Shown here: in pieces, positions 6,455 to 13,331 of the stretch | Layout of the letters: every line of letters starts with the position of its first letter | Numbering within the stretch: position 1 is the stretch's first letter | Virus record (IMG/VR): IMGVR_UViG_3300029908_001149 | Coordinates: 1-24,637 of that record | DNA: 24,637 bases | Direction: 5' to 3' (one strand) | From: a virus | The notes under the pieces: model-generated | The model's input: the letters and a program-made list of their open reading frames with translations, nothing else | The model's database searches: none | What the model was told of the DNA's origin: nothing | Made by a program: the position numbers and the translations under genes

Positions 6455-7363
6455 ATGCATTACACTGAGACTGAACTAGCAAAGCTAATTCAAAGTGTGG
6501 AAGCGGAATTCACCGCCCACCTCGCTAAGGCTGAGGAACACTTTGAACCTGAGCATAAAGATGCTAAAGAAGAACCTAAGCATCATGAAGAGCACAAAAA
6601 AGCTCATCATGAAGAAAAGGAATCTGAAGAGCATAAAGAAAGCCCAGAGCATGACTATGATGATGAAGACATGGAACATATGCATAAAATGTATATGAGC
6701 ATGCATAAAGGTGAGATCCACGCTCACCATCACGCTTTAAAGAAAGCCATGGAACACCATGGACTTACTTGCCATGATCTCGAAGAAGAAAAAGAGCATC
6801 ACGGCAAAGAAGAAGCTGAAGAAGAACATCATCACGGCAAAGAAGAAGCTGAAGAAGAACATCATCACGGCAAAGAAGAAGAAGAAACTAAGGCGCACCA
6901 CGAGAAGAAAGAAGCTATCAAAGGTGCTTTAAAAGAACCAAAAGAGATGGAGAAGGTTGAAAAACCGACCGAACTCAAGCCTCATGATAAACATGAAATC
7001 TCCCACAAAGAGTTGCATGAAAAGTCTAAGGATATTGGTTCCGAGCCTGAAATTCAAAAGTCTGAAATCGCAGCCCTTAAAGCTGAAAGAGATGGACTTA
7101 AGAAGAACTTGGATGTAATAACTGAATGGTTAAAGGGACAAGCTTCCAAGGCAGCCCCTCAAAGTAAGGCCATTACTCGATTGGATTCTATCACCAAAAG
7201 TGAAGAAACTAAAGAAGTAGCTACCTTATCCAAAACAGAAATTACGACCATATTAACCAAAAAATCTTCAGAACCAAGTTTATCGAAGTCTGATAGAGAA
7301 TTAATCAACGCTTACTACCTTGACGGTGCAAGCTTAACAAGTATCAGTCACTTACTCAAGTAA
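6455..7363 (+). CDS. His/Glu/Lys-rich protein, probable capsid scaffold
   Basis: A 302-residue, extremely charged protein directly upstream of the capsid gene, the usual place for a scaffolding protein. Residues about 30-165 are His/Glu/Lys-rich with three tandem copies of an 11-residue unit (HHHGKEEAEEE). Residues about 195-230 look like a coiled coil (KSEIAALKAERDGLKKNLD), and the last 25 form a short helical domain (DRELINAYYLDGASL...HLLK) resembling the compact capsid-binding end of scaffolds. AAGGAG lies 8 nt before the ATG. The His density could bind metal ions or make the protein pH-sensitive; that is inference. It does not carry the AGSxNxAP motif shared by protease and capsid. Confidence 0.6.
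   Translation: MHYTETELAKLIQSVEAEFTAHLAKAEEHFEPEHKDAKEEPKHHEEHKKAHHEEKESEEHKESPEHDYDDEDMEHMHKMYMSMHKGEIHAHHHALKKAMEHHGLTCHDLEEEKEHHGKEEAEEEHHHGKEEAEEEHHHGKEEEETKAHHEKKEAIKGALKEPKEMEKVEKPTELKPHDKHEISHKELHEKSKDIGSEPEIQKSEIAALKAERDGLKKNLDVITEWLKGQASKAAPQSKAITRLDSITKSEETKEVATLSKTEITTILTKKSSEPSLSKSDRELINAYYLDGASLTSISHLLK
6794..6889 (+). repeat. 33-bp tandem repeat inside the scaffold gene (about 2.9 copies)
   Basis: Unit boundaries at 6794, 6827 and 6860; each 33-bp unit encodes (E/H)HHGKEEAEEE. The first two copies are almost identical in bases and the third diverges after GKEE. The length keeps the frame, so copy number can vary without breaking the protein. Confidence 0.85.
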
Positions 7364-7390
7364 GAGACTTTAACTAGGAGATAATACCTT

Positions 7391-8797
7391 ATGTATACTG
7401 AACAAATGCAATCACTGATGAAGGCTTTGGAAGCTGGTTCTTACAATGCAGCTCCAGGCCAATTAGTACAAGGCGCTGCCTTGATGATCGAAGATCTTTC
7501 CCCAATCATGCACAATGTGACTTTTGATGATTCACACATCAAGTTACAAAAGATGCTAACTAGCAAGGCTGTTAAGTCGCAATTACATCAATTCGACAGA
7601 CAACTTGATTATGGTATCTTCGGTGGATCCGCTCAATTTGAAGGCGGGATCGGCGAAGAGGATACAAGTAATTTCGTCCGTGCTGTAGTGCCTATGGCTT
7701 ACTACTCCACGACACGTCGCGTAACTGTTGCTTCCAACATGGTAGCTACACTTGATGGCGTAAAAGCGGAAGATCGTTCAGCTGCTGACGCTGCAATGAA
7801 ACTTTGCGGTGACGTAGAATTCGACTTGTTCCGTGGACAATCTGACTTCTCAAACGCAGGCGTATTCGATGGTAACCCACTTGCAATCGCTAAAATGCCT
7901 AACATGATCGGCTTAGATCTTCAAGTACGTCAATCAGACGGTGAATTAAACACCCAAGATTTGATGTTCTCTGAATACGGATCTAGCTTGACTGTAGTAC
8001 TTTCGGCTGACGGAACGCTTACGCAATCCATCATCGAAGATTCTTCAGTAAGAAGTGCAATGAACATGGGTGCCGCTGACAAATTGTTAGTAGATCCAAT
8101 CGTTCTATCAGCTTACAACAAGATCTCACACGCTAAAGAACGTATCATGCTTGCTGGTTCAGCTCAAGAAGCTACTGGCGCTCACTTACGTACTCAATGG
8201 ACTTCAGCAGCTGTAGTTTCCTTAGAGCCTTCTAGGTTCCTTTCTGGAAAAACACAACCAGCTCGTGCTCGCTCCGGATCCCCAGCGGCTCCAGGTGCAA
8301 TCACTCCATCCGATGCAGGTGCAGCAGGTTCAATGTTAGCAGCTGGCACTTACTGGTACTTCGTAACTGCTTTCAGCATACGCGGTGAATCTCTTCCAAG
8401 TGCAGCAGTTTCCGTAGCGGTAGCTGCAGCAGGTGACAAAGTAACTGTTGCTATCCCAGCAGTAGCTTTGGCAGCGGGCTTCAACGTTTATCGTTCAGAA
8501 GTCGGCGGATCAGCTTCAAGTGCTCAATTCATCGGAAAGATCGCTTCTCCTTATGGAACAGGCGTAACTTTCACTGACTTAGGTGCTCGCTCCCCAGGTT
8601 CCGTAACAGGATTCTTGGTTCAAGGGAACACAATGGGTATTGCTCAACTTGCTCCTTATAGCAAATTAAAGCTTGCAGTCGCAGATTTGTCGCTTCCCGA
8701 AGCGCACTTCAGATTTCTATCTTTAGCAGTTTTCCAACCTCGTAAGAACGTTCTTTTAGACAATCTTACAGGACAATTGACTGGCGGCGGATACTAA
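7391..8797 (+). CDS. probable major capsid protein with an inserted Ig-like domain
   Basis: A 468-residue protein in the order protease, scaffold, capsid, preceded by AGGAGATAA and followed by a strong terminator, as expected for a highly expressed head gene. The N-terminus holds KALEAGSYNAAPGQLVQGAAL (11-31), near-identical to a segment of the protease C-terminus. The central part (about 40-290), with a long FDDSHIKLQKML-type helix and strands, fits an HK97-fold capsid. Residues about 296-405 (AAPGAITPSD ... TYWYFVTAFS ... GFNVYRSEVGG ... FTDLGARSPGS) read as an Ig/FN3-like domain inserted before the last strands (AHFRFLSLAVFQPRKNVLLDNLTG). The head role rests on context and composition; the family was not confirmed by search. 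Confidence 0.75.
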   Translation: MYTEQMQSLMKALEAGSYNAAPGQLVQGAALMIEDLSPIMHNVTFDDSHIKLQKMLTSKAVKSQLHQFDRQLDYGIFGGSAQFEGGIGEEDTSNFVRAVVPMAYYSTTRRVTVASNMVATLDGVKAEDRSAADAAMKLCGDVEFDLFRGQSDFSNAGVFDGNPLAIAKMPNMIGLDLQVRQSDGELNTQDLMFSEYGSSLTVVLSADGTLTQSIIEDSSVRSAMNMGAADKLLVDPIVLSAYNKISHAKERIMLAGSAQEATGAHLRTQWTSAAVVSLEPSRFLSGKTQPARARSGSPAAPGAITPSDAGAAGSMLAAGTYWYFVTAFSIRGESLPSAAVSVAVAAAGDKVTVAIPAVALAAGFNVYRSEVGGSASSAQFIGKIASPYGTGVTFTDLGARSPGSVTGFLVQGNTMGIAQLAPYSKLKLAVADLSLPEAHFRFLSLAVFQPRKNVLLDNLTGQLTGGGY

Positions 8798-8824
8798 TCT
8801 TAGTTAGTTAAATATAAAAACATT

Positions 8825-8860
8825 AAGCCCAAGGATTGATTTCCTTGGGCTTTTTGTTTT
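8825..8860 (+). terminator. strong intrinsic terminator after the capsid gene
   Basis: A perfect 10-bp stem, AAGCCCAAGG (8825-8834) and CCTTGGGCTT (8843-8852), with an 8-nt loop and then TTTGTTTT. On the minus strand it is followed by a less regular T-rich run (TTAATGTTTTTATATTT), so it may also end the endonuclease transcript coming the other way. Confidence 0.9.
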
Positions 8861-8868
8861 ATGGTGTC

Positions 8869-10407
8869 CTATATTTTCTTTATCCATTTAGAATTTCCCG
8901 TACCATAAATTTTCCAGTACCCTTCTTCTTTCATAGCTGCGTCACCTTTTTTCCATGAGATCTGCCTAGGAAATCTTGACTCTTTATTACACCAGTGCAT
9001 ATCGGGTTCTGTGAATTCTACAAATTGGAACTTATTTCTCTCATAAACTTCACCGTGACTATAACGTCTATCTGCATATGTCATAATCGTATCTATTCCG
9101 TTAGCTTTTAGACTTTTCTCAGCTGAGGCCAGTAACCTATCGAAGCCAGAGCCTACGCTCCAATTTAGTTTGGAACAGAATCTAGCTATCTCTACTGTTT
9201 TTTCGTCTTCATTGACTCTAGGAGTTCTAAAAGTAAGTAGAGATACCAATTCGTCCTTATACCATAGACCTAGGCGTAACGTGCCTCGACATTGACCTTG
9301 CAAGTGATTTGCGTTTAAAAAAGCACTGGCCGTTTTATAATCAACTTCTTTCAAAGTACATTCTCTAGCATATATCTTATGTTGAAATATTCCTAATTTA
9401 GCTTTTATTACAGATTCTACTATATCAGTTTGTTCATTAATTTCATCTTCAAAAAACTGCAGTAACTTAATATCATGTTTGTCGGCTAATTCTGCCTTAA
9501 GCCTATGACTTGATCTGTCAACGCCTATAGAAATGTCCGATTCTGCCTCTTGATGCCAATATAGGCCGTGTAATTCGATTCCGAATTTGCGTTCTTCATC
9601 GTATAAATCTATTTCTAGAGCATTGTTCCCATTTTTAGTATCGTCCCTATATAAAACACGACGGTTCCGCTCTATATTAGGTAGAAGATCTTTTATAAAG
9701 TCATAAACTTTAATTTCCATTGAACTTTTAGGAGTACAAAACGGACAGTTACCGCGTTTAATAAAATTATTGCTGCGCTGTAAAAATATATGTTCTTTTG
9801 GACACATATATTGATACACTCCATCATCGTTGAAAGTTAACACAGTAAAATCTGGAAATCTCAGTTTAGCCAATCGAACATGTCTATCATGAAGAGAAAT
9901 CGCTTGTTCAGTTAAAGCATTGCTTACTCTAGTTTTACGCTCCTCATCAGTCAAGCTATCCCATATATTCTTGCCAAACTCAGATGTCCCAAAACCGCTA
10001 ACTTCGTTGTTTTTTAATGCAGTTTCTCTTCTAATTTCAATTGCTTCAGGATTTTCAGCTATATAATCAGTCACAGATTCTGAAATCTTATCTCTAGTAG
10101 CTTGAACAGACATGTTTTTAGTAGCTGTAACAGACCATTGATCACCTCTCTCGGCTATAGCTTTAGAAATAGCCTTACCCCTATTAGCGAGTACTATAGG
10201 GTCTTTGCTTTTAATTCTATTGGAGCAAATATTACAGATTAGTTTATCTTGATATTGTCCACGTCTTCGAATTTTAATTGGACTTAAGCAATTCTGAGTC
10301 GTGCATTGCCACAGCATTTGTGCTGGTTGTAATCTCGTACCTTCATAAGTACGTTCTCTATCTTTTGTAACTACTACTAAATCTTCTCTATCATTGGACC
10401 GGTTCAT
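8869..10407 (-). CDS. Vsr-like (EDxHD-type) homing endonuclease with zinc ribbons and GNAT-like C-terminal domain
   Basis: A 512-residue protein. Order of parts: an N-terminal Cys cluster (C35, C40, C58, C61); a linker; a second zinc ribbon (C202, H206, C221, C224); then a nuclease core with E231, EID (265-267), IELHGLYWH (277-285), H301 and the FFEDEI block (318-323). This arrangement is typical of the Vsr-like EDxHD homing endonucleases of phages. The final ~165 residues (YARECTLKEVDY...) look like the acetyltransferase-fold domain often attached to these proteins; no acetylation role is implied. It is free-standing, antisense to the capsid gene, with its own promoter, and would promote its own spread by cutting uninserted phage DNA. 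The ribosome binding site is poor (TTAGG about 10 nt upstream). Confidence 0.8.
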   Translation of the reverse strand: MNRSNDREDLVVVTKDRERTYEGTRLQPAQMLWQCTTQNCLSPIKIRRRGQYQDKLICNICSNRIKSKDPIVLANRGKAISKAIAERGDQWSVTATKNMSVQATRDKISESVTDYIAENPEAIEIRRETALKNNEVSGFGTSEFGKNIWDSLTDEERKTRVSNALTEQAISLHDRHVRLAKLRFPDFTVLTFNDDGVYQYMCPKEHIFLQRSNNFIKRGNCPFCTPKSSMEIKVYDFIKDLLPNIERNRRVLYRDDTKNGNNALEIDLYDEERKFGIELHGLYWHQEAESDISIGVDRSSHRLKAELADKHDIKLLQFFEDEINEQTDIVESVIKAKLGIFQHKIYARECTLKEVDYKTASAFLNANHLQGQCRGTLRLGLWYKDELVSLLTFRTPRVNEDEKTVEIARFCSKLNWSVGSGFDRLLASAEKSLKANGIDTIMTYADRRYSHGEVYERNKFQFVEFTEPDMHWCNKESRFPRQISWKKGDAAMKEEGYWKIYGTGNSKWIKKI

Positions 10408-10415
10408 AAAATATG

Positions 10416-10425
10416 CCTAAATAGG
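10416..10425. promoter_or_regulatory. CCTAAATAGG palindrome in the endonuclease leader
   Basis: CCTA-AA-TAGG lies roughly at +7 to +16 of the predicted endonuclease transcript. It is the same core as the perfect palindrome at 3643-3660, so it may be the same operator. Confidence 0.4.
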
Positions 10426-10438
10426 TCTCCTCATTTAT

Positions 10439-10467
10439 AGGATAACATAAAAGCTAAATTTTGTCAA
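10439..10467 (-). promoter_or_regulatory. sigma70-type promoter for the homing endonuclease
   Basis: On the minus strand, TTGACA (10462-10467), 17-bp spacer, TATCCT (10439-10444). A perfect -35 and optimal spacing suggest recognition by the host's housekeeping polymerase, so probable early expression. Confidence 0.7.
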
Positions 10468-10517
10468 GTATTTTATTAATATAGTAACTGATTGCTTTAT
10501 ATTTTCCTATGCAATAT

Positions 10518-10829
10518 TCATGTCTTATCTTTCTTCAACTCTTCCTCAATCATATCCACTATAGCCTTGGCAGCTTCATCATCTATGTTTTTGACTGAAT
10601 CTATATAACCAGCACTAAACATTATCAAAGTGGCCATTCCGCCTATGAAACCAAAGGCTTCTGATTGAACCAGCCACATATTAGCGCCGATTACTACCGC
10701 TGTACCTATAAGGATATTTCTCAAATAATGACTACTGGCCACTTGTATCGCCCTATCACGGGCCACGAGTACTGGTTCGACTAACTCTTTTGGTAGAGTT
10801 ACTTTTAATTCTTCTAAGTTCTTTTTCAT
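10518..10829 (-). CDS. small two-helix membrane protein
   Basis: A 103-residue protein, last gene of the eight-gene minus-strand operon. Two adjacent hydrophobic segments are visible (about 39-55, NILIGTAVVIGANMWLV; about 60-77, FGFIGGMATLIMFSAGY) between a charged amphipathic N-terminus and an acidic/basic C-terminal helix ending EEELKKDKT. The size and two-helix hairpin would suit a class II holin, but the long N-terminal helix and the absence of an adjacent endolysin make that only one possibility. The start overlaps the upstream stop as ATGA. Confidence 0.7.
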   Translation of the reverse strand: MKKNLEELKVTLPKELVEPVLVARDRAIQVASSHYLRNILIGTAVVIGANMWLVQSEAFGFIGGMATLIMFSAGYIDSVKNIDDEAAKAIVDMIEEELKKDKT

Positions 10830-11047
10830 ATTTTAATAGACCTTTCTTTAGCTCTAATTGCAATATCTAATTCAACTAATGCTTCGAATAATGAAGTATC
10901 AGAGAAATCCATTATATAATATATTAATGCCGGATCTTCTCCGATCTGGATTTTATAATAAGCCGGATCTTCCTTGCTAGGGGTTATACTCACTAATCCT
11001 CTGCGATCATCGCCTAAGTAAAATATCCTTTGAAGTACACTGATCAT
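10826..11047 (-). CDS. hypothetical protein (73 aa), start revised
   Basis: Unrecognised small soluble protein (MISVLQRIFYLGDDRR...KERSIKI). I place the start at the ATG at 11047 because AGGAG lies exactly 5 nt before it. The longer reading from 11074 has no ribosome binding site and would overlap the upstream gene. Its stop overlaps the start of the membrane protein gene (ATGA). It belongs to the SbmA-like operon; function unknown. Confidence 0.7.
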   Translation of the reverse strand: MISVLQRIFYLGDDRRGLVSITPSKEDPAYYKIQIGEDPALIYYIMDFSDTSLFEALVELDIAIRAKERSIKI

Positions 11048-11055
11048 ATTATCTC

Positions 11056-11262
11056 CTAATATCCATTCATGCAAGCGGCATATTGGTTATAAATGCCGAC
11101 TTGTTGTTCTTGAGTTATAAAGCCACCTTGAGCATAATACGTACGGTTAATGCTATCTTTATAGATGTAATAACATTGAGAAGTCGAATATCCGCGACTA
11201 TACGAAACCGCGCAAGCGCTGGTAAACGTTAATAAAACTGCTGCTAACATAAATTTATACAT
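11056..11262 (-). CDS. predicted small exported protein, possible lipoprotein
   Basis: A 68-residue product (start at 11262, AGGAG 5 nt upstream) opening with a signal-like segment, a Lys then AAVLLTFTSAC. Cys17 sits where a lipobox cysteine would be, but position -3 is Thr rather than Leu, so lipidation is uncertain and a signal peptidase I site is possible. The mature part is Tyr/Gln-rich with two more cysteines (C29 and C63) that could form a disulfide in the periplasm. The longer reading from 11289 would bury the signal. A Rz1-like spanin lipoprotein is conceivable, but the mature part is not Pro-rich. Role unknown. Confidence 0.65.
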   Translation of the reverse strand: MYKFMLAAVLLTFTSACAVSYSRGYSTSQCYYIYKDSINRTYYAQGGFITQEQQVGIYNQYAACMNGY

Positions 11263-11270
11263 ATGTGCTC

Positions 11271-11477
11271 CTAGTATCTTTTGTGCCACTGAGGTCTTTG
11301 ATGCAAGTATTTTGCAGCTTCAAGATCAGAGGCGGTTTGTTTTAACGTAGTAAGAACTTCATTTAACGATTCTTCATCTAGATCTAAGCTATTGATTTTC
11401 TTTATCATTGTATCAATATCTTTTTCCATATCTGATATTTGTAGTTGAAGTGTCTTTAAGAATTTATCTAATGCCAT
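11271..11477 (-). CDS. small coiled-coil protein
   Basis: A 68-residue, almost fully helical, heptad-like protein (FLKTLQLQISDMEKDIDTM...) with a basic, aromatic C-terminal end (HQRPQWHKRY). No known family. The ATG shares one base with the stop of the SbmA-like gene (TAATG), and GGAG is 9 nt upstream inside that gene, so it is translationally coupled to it. A partner or regulator of the transporter is a reasonable guess from coupling only. Confidence 0.7.
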   Translation of the reverse strand: MALDKFLKTLQLQISDMEKDIDTMIKKINSLDLDEESLNEVLTTLKQTASDLEAAKYLHQRPQWHKRY

Positions 11478-12367
11478 TATTTTGTCTCCATTTCGACTAT
11501 GCGATTAATCACTGATTCCAGTTTTGAAATATCATCCTGCTTCTCGATAATGAGTTCTGAACATTCAATAATGACTTTCATGGCATCTGCAGTCGCAAAA
11601 AGAACACCCAAAGAAAGAGTCCCAAAGAAATATTGCCTAGCCAGAAGCAAATGCGGGAATACTACTGCCGCTTGTAAATAGCCCGACTGAAAGAAACCTA
11701 ATTTCTTGGCTCGAATCATTAAAGCGGACCAGTTCTGTTTAACATCATCTAAGACTGGTGCTTTAGTGAAACTTTTATCCCAAGTAAGTATCTTTTGTCT
11801 TAGAGTTGATTCTCTGCTTTCTTGTTCATAGGAAAGTTGAACTAACGGTTGAGCGATCCATTTTGCAATTCGGCTGCCAACAATTACCCATATGGCTATT
11901 GGTAATAAAAACCAAGGACTAGCTGTGGAGACTAATAGGTATATGAAAATAGGTAAGGTAATAAAAGCGTTGATACAAGCTGTAGCCAAAGTCAAGGTCA
12001 TCGTTGTAAGTTCTTCTAAATCCATGGTCAATCGTTGCTCGTTAGTTCCCGTCTCATTTAAGACTCCAGAAGTAAGCTTTAAATACAAAGCCTCACGCCA
12101 AATGAACGATAGGCCTCTTTTAAAGTACGAATTATAACCTTTGCTCAAAACCCAAGCTGCTGCCATGGCGGAAAAGAAGGCTATGGCCTCTAAAAAGTGT
12201 TGGAAGTTGTGTTGTTGGAAAGAATCCATGAACATACGTCTAAATTGATTTAGACCGACCGTGAGAGCTACCATCGATAACTCAGTTAACAGAATTGCCA
12301 TCAGAAGCTTATAGCTGCCTTTGGCATTATAACACATCTTTAATAGCTTGAATAAATTCTTAAGCAT
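11477..12367 (-). CDS. SbmA/BacA-like ABC-transporter transmembrane protein lacking an ATPase
   Basis: A 296-residue polytopic membrane protein. Six likely membrane segments lie at about 20-40, 57-78, 124-147, 151-171, 224-247 and 252-275. Family marks of SbmA/BacA and ABC_membrane_2 proteins are visible: IWRE (89-92) after helix 2; NEQRLTMDLEE (109-119, like NPDQRIxEDI); the cytosolic stretch PLVQLSYEQESRESTLR (174-190); and AVVFPHLLLARQYFFGTLSLG (given as AVVFPHLLLARQ and YFFGTLSLG, 234-254). It ends with ISKLESVINRIVEM, where the transmembrane domain of relatives ends, and no nucleotide-binding domain follows in any frame. SbmA/BacA import peptides and some antibiotics using the proton gradient. 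An ATPase-less half transporter or dominant-negative partner of a host ABC protein is the alternative. Confidence 0.75.
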   Translation of the reverse strand: MLKNLFKLLKMCYNAKGSYKLLMAILLTELSMVALTVGLNQFRRMFMDSFQQHNFQHFLEAIAFFSAMAAAWVLSKGYNSYFKRGLSFIWREALYLKLTSGVLNETGTNEQRLTMDLEELTTMTLTLATACINAFITLPIFIYLLVSTASPWFLLPIAIWVIVGSRIAKWIAQPLVQLSYEQESRESTLRQKILTWDKSFTKAPVLDDVKQNWSALMIRAKKLGFFQSGYLQAAVVFPHLLLARQYFFGTLSLGVLFATADAMKVIIECSELIIEKQDDISKLESVINRIVEMETK

Positions 12368-12584
12368 AATGTCCTAACCATTCGTAAACTTCATACAAGA
12401 ACAGAAAGAATCCTATAAGGAAAAGGGTATTAAAAGTTAAGCTTATAATTAGACTAGCGGCCTTTTTATCTCTACTTAAAGCGCGTCTGACTTCATTTTT
12501 TATCTCTAAAGCGATTGCAAATATTGGAGCTAGAACTAAGACGGTGATGGACAATAGTCCAATTATGTTAAATACTTTATACAT
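12360..12584 (-). CDS. small two-helix membrane protein
   Basis: A 74-residue protein with two hydrophobic helices (about 7-27, IIGLLSITVLVLAPIFAIAL; about 44-65, LIISLTFNTLFLIGFFLFLY) joined by a basic loop (EVRRALSRDKKA). AAAGG lies 6 nt upstream. It overlaps the start of the SbmA-like gene by 8 bp and carries that gene's Shine-Dalgarno (AGGA), which argues for joint function in the inner membrane. No family recognised; holin-like topology is possible. Confidence 0.7.
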   Translation of the reverse strand: MYKVFNIIGLLSITVLVLAPIFAIALEIKNEVRRALSRDKKAASLIISLTFNTLFLIGFFLFLYEVYEWLGHYA

Positions 12585-12826
12585 AACTTACCTTTCTGGT
12601 AATAGTATTCTACTTTTCTAGTCAAAGGAGCATTATCTTCAGGTTCCCAACCTTCTTTGATCTCTTCAGTTAAATAGTAGAAATAAGGACCTGGTATAAT
12701 TTTACCATTGGCAGTCAAAGAATCCACTAGATGCCTAGCGGCTAACATAGCAGTTGTGTCAGACAGTACAGGAGTCGTCTTTTTAAGTTCTTCGGCTTTC
12801 TTTATGATAATCACAGACTTTTTCAT
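12563..12826 (-). CDS. hypothetical protein (87 aa)
   Basis: Unrecognised soluble protein with a basic N-terminal helix and a Tyr-rich end (VEYYYQKGKLCIKYLT). It overlaps the next membrane-protein gene by 22 bp and shares one base with the previous stop (TAATG), so it sits firmly in the same operon. AAGGA about 11 nt before the ATG is a distant but usable ribosome binding site. Confidence 0.65.
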   Translation of the reverse strand: MKKSVIIIKKAEELKKTTPVLSDTTAMLAARHLVDSLTANGKIIPGPYFYYLTEEIKEGWEPEDNAPLTRKVEYYYQKGKLCIKYLT

Positions 12827-13017
12827 TAGCTACTAATTCCTTCGTCTGGAATAACTAATAAACGAGCTTCTACTAATTCATTAGTATCAGGGCGTATTAC
12901 ATTCCCTAATATCAAATACTTATAAGCCTGTATTTCTGGCATCACTTTACGAGCTTCAGTTAGGGTAATTGTAAAGTTCTTGATATTAATTTCTAGTGGG
13001 ATATCTCCATTTTCCAT
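12826..13017 (-). CDS. hypothetical protein (63 aa), first gene of the SbmA-like operon
   Basis: A 63-residue soluble protein, no recognised family. It lies about 30 nt downstream of the predicted start of a near-consensus promoter. The ribosome binding site is weak (AGAAAG), and a GGGATC-TAT-GATCCC palindrome immediately upstream could fold in the leader RNA or bind a repressor, so expression of the whole operon may be tuned here. Confidence 0.65.
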   Translation of the reverse strand: MENGDIPLEINIKNFTITLTEARKVMPEIQAYKYLILGNVIRPDTNELVEARLLVIPDEGISS

Positions 13018-13031
13018 GACAACTACTTTCT

Positions 13032-13082
13032 GGGATCTATGATCCCTGGTATAAGTATACCATAGGTAAAATAGGTTGTCAA
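13032..13082 (-). promoter_or_regulatory. promoter with two palindromes controlling the SbmA-like operon
   Basis: On the minus strand, TTGACA (13077-13082), 17-bp spacer, TATACT (13054-13059): both hexamers near-perfect. The -10 lies inside a palindrome GGTATA-AG-TATACC (13048-13061), followed downstream by GGGATC-TAT-GATCCC (13032-13046). Repression by a protein binding over the -10 or leader is the likely logic; no regulator gene is identified. Confidence 0.7.
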
Positions 13083-13085
13083 ATC

Positions 13086-13331
13086 CTATTCATCAGTGGA
13101 TTCGATGACCGTGTCGTCTTCGACGTTATCTAACGAGTTTTCTATGTTTCTATTAAAAATGATGGTTCGCATTTTAGTTTTATGTTCATTTTCAGTATAT
13201 TCAACGCCATAGAGGTACCATTTACGATTCCCTTTAACATATTCTATAGCAGGGCCTTCTTCACGATGAAGTTTGCCATTTAAGTACCAGAATACATTGC
13301 CGTTAGAATTGTAAACCGGACCATTTCTCAC
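13086..13331 (-). CDS. HREDGPA-type repeat protein (GTG start, divergent tail)
   Basis: An 81-residue protein with one HREEGPAIEY repeat between two W-Y-L-(N/Y)-G strands, then a diverged tail (TENEH...FNRNIENSLDN) extended by an acidic end. The GTG start overlaps the preceding TGA (GTGA), with GAGG upstream supplied by the previous gene's Glu-Ala codons. It is the last gene of the phosphoesterase operon. The decayed tail agrees with no gene following closely on this strand. Confidence 0.8.
   Translation of the reverse strand: MRNGPVYNSNGNVFWYLNGKLHREEGPAIEYVKGNRKWYLYGVEYTENEHKTKMRTIIFNRNIENSLDNVEDDTVIESTDE

Noticed and set aside
6485-6733. Minus-strand frame giving a Met/Phe-rich 'membrane protein'
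   Set aside because: This is only the reverse reading of the His/Glu/Lys codons of the scaffold gene.
10518-10829. Naming the two-helix protein a holin
   Set aside because: Topology alone does not identify a holin, and the endolysin candidate is about 8 kb away; left as a membrane protein.
11477-12367. Calling the membrane protein a complete ABC transporter
   Set aside because: No Walker A, signature or Walker B motif is present in it or in adjacent reading frames; the product ends where the membrane domain ends.
12355-12370. TTAGGACAT before the SbmA-like gene as a further operator site
   Set aside because: It lies within coding sequence and simply contains the AGGA ribosome binding site, so the match is probably chance.
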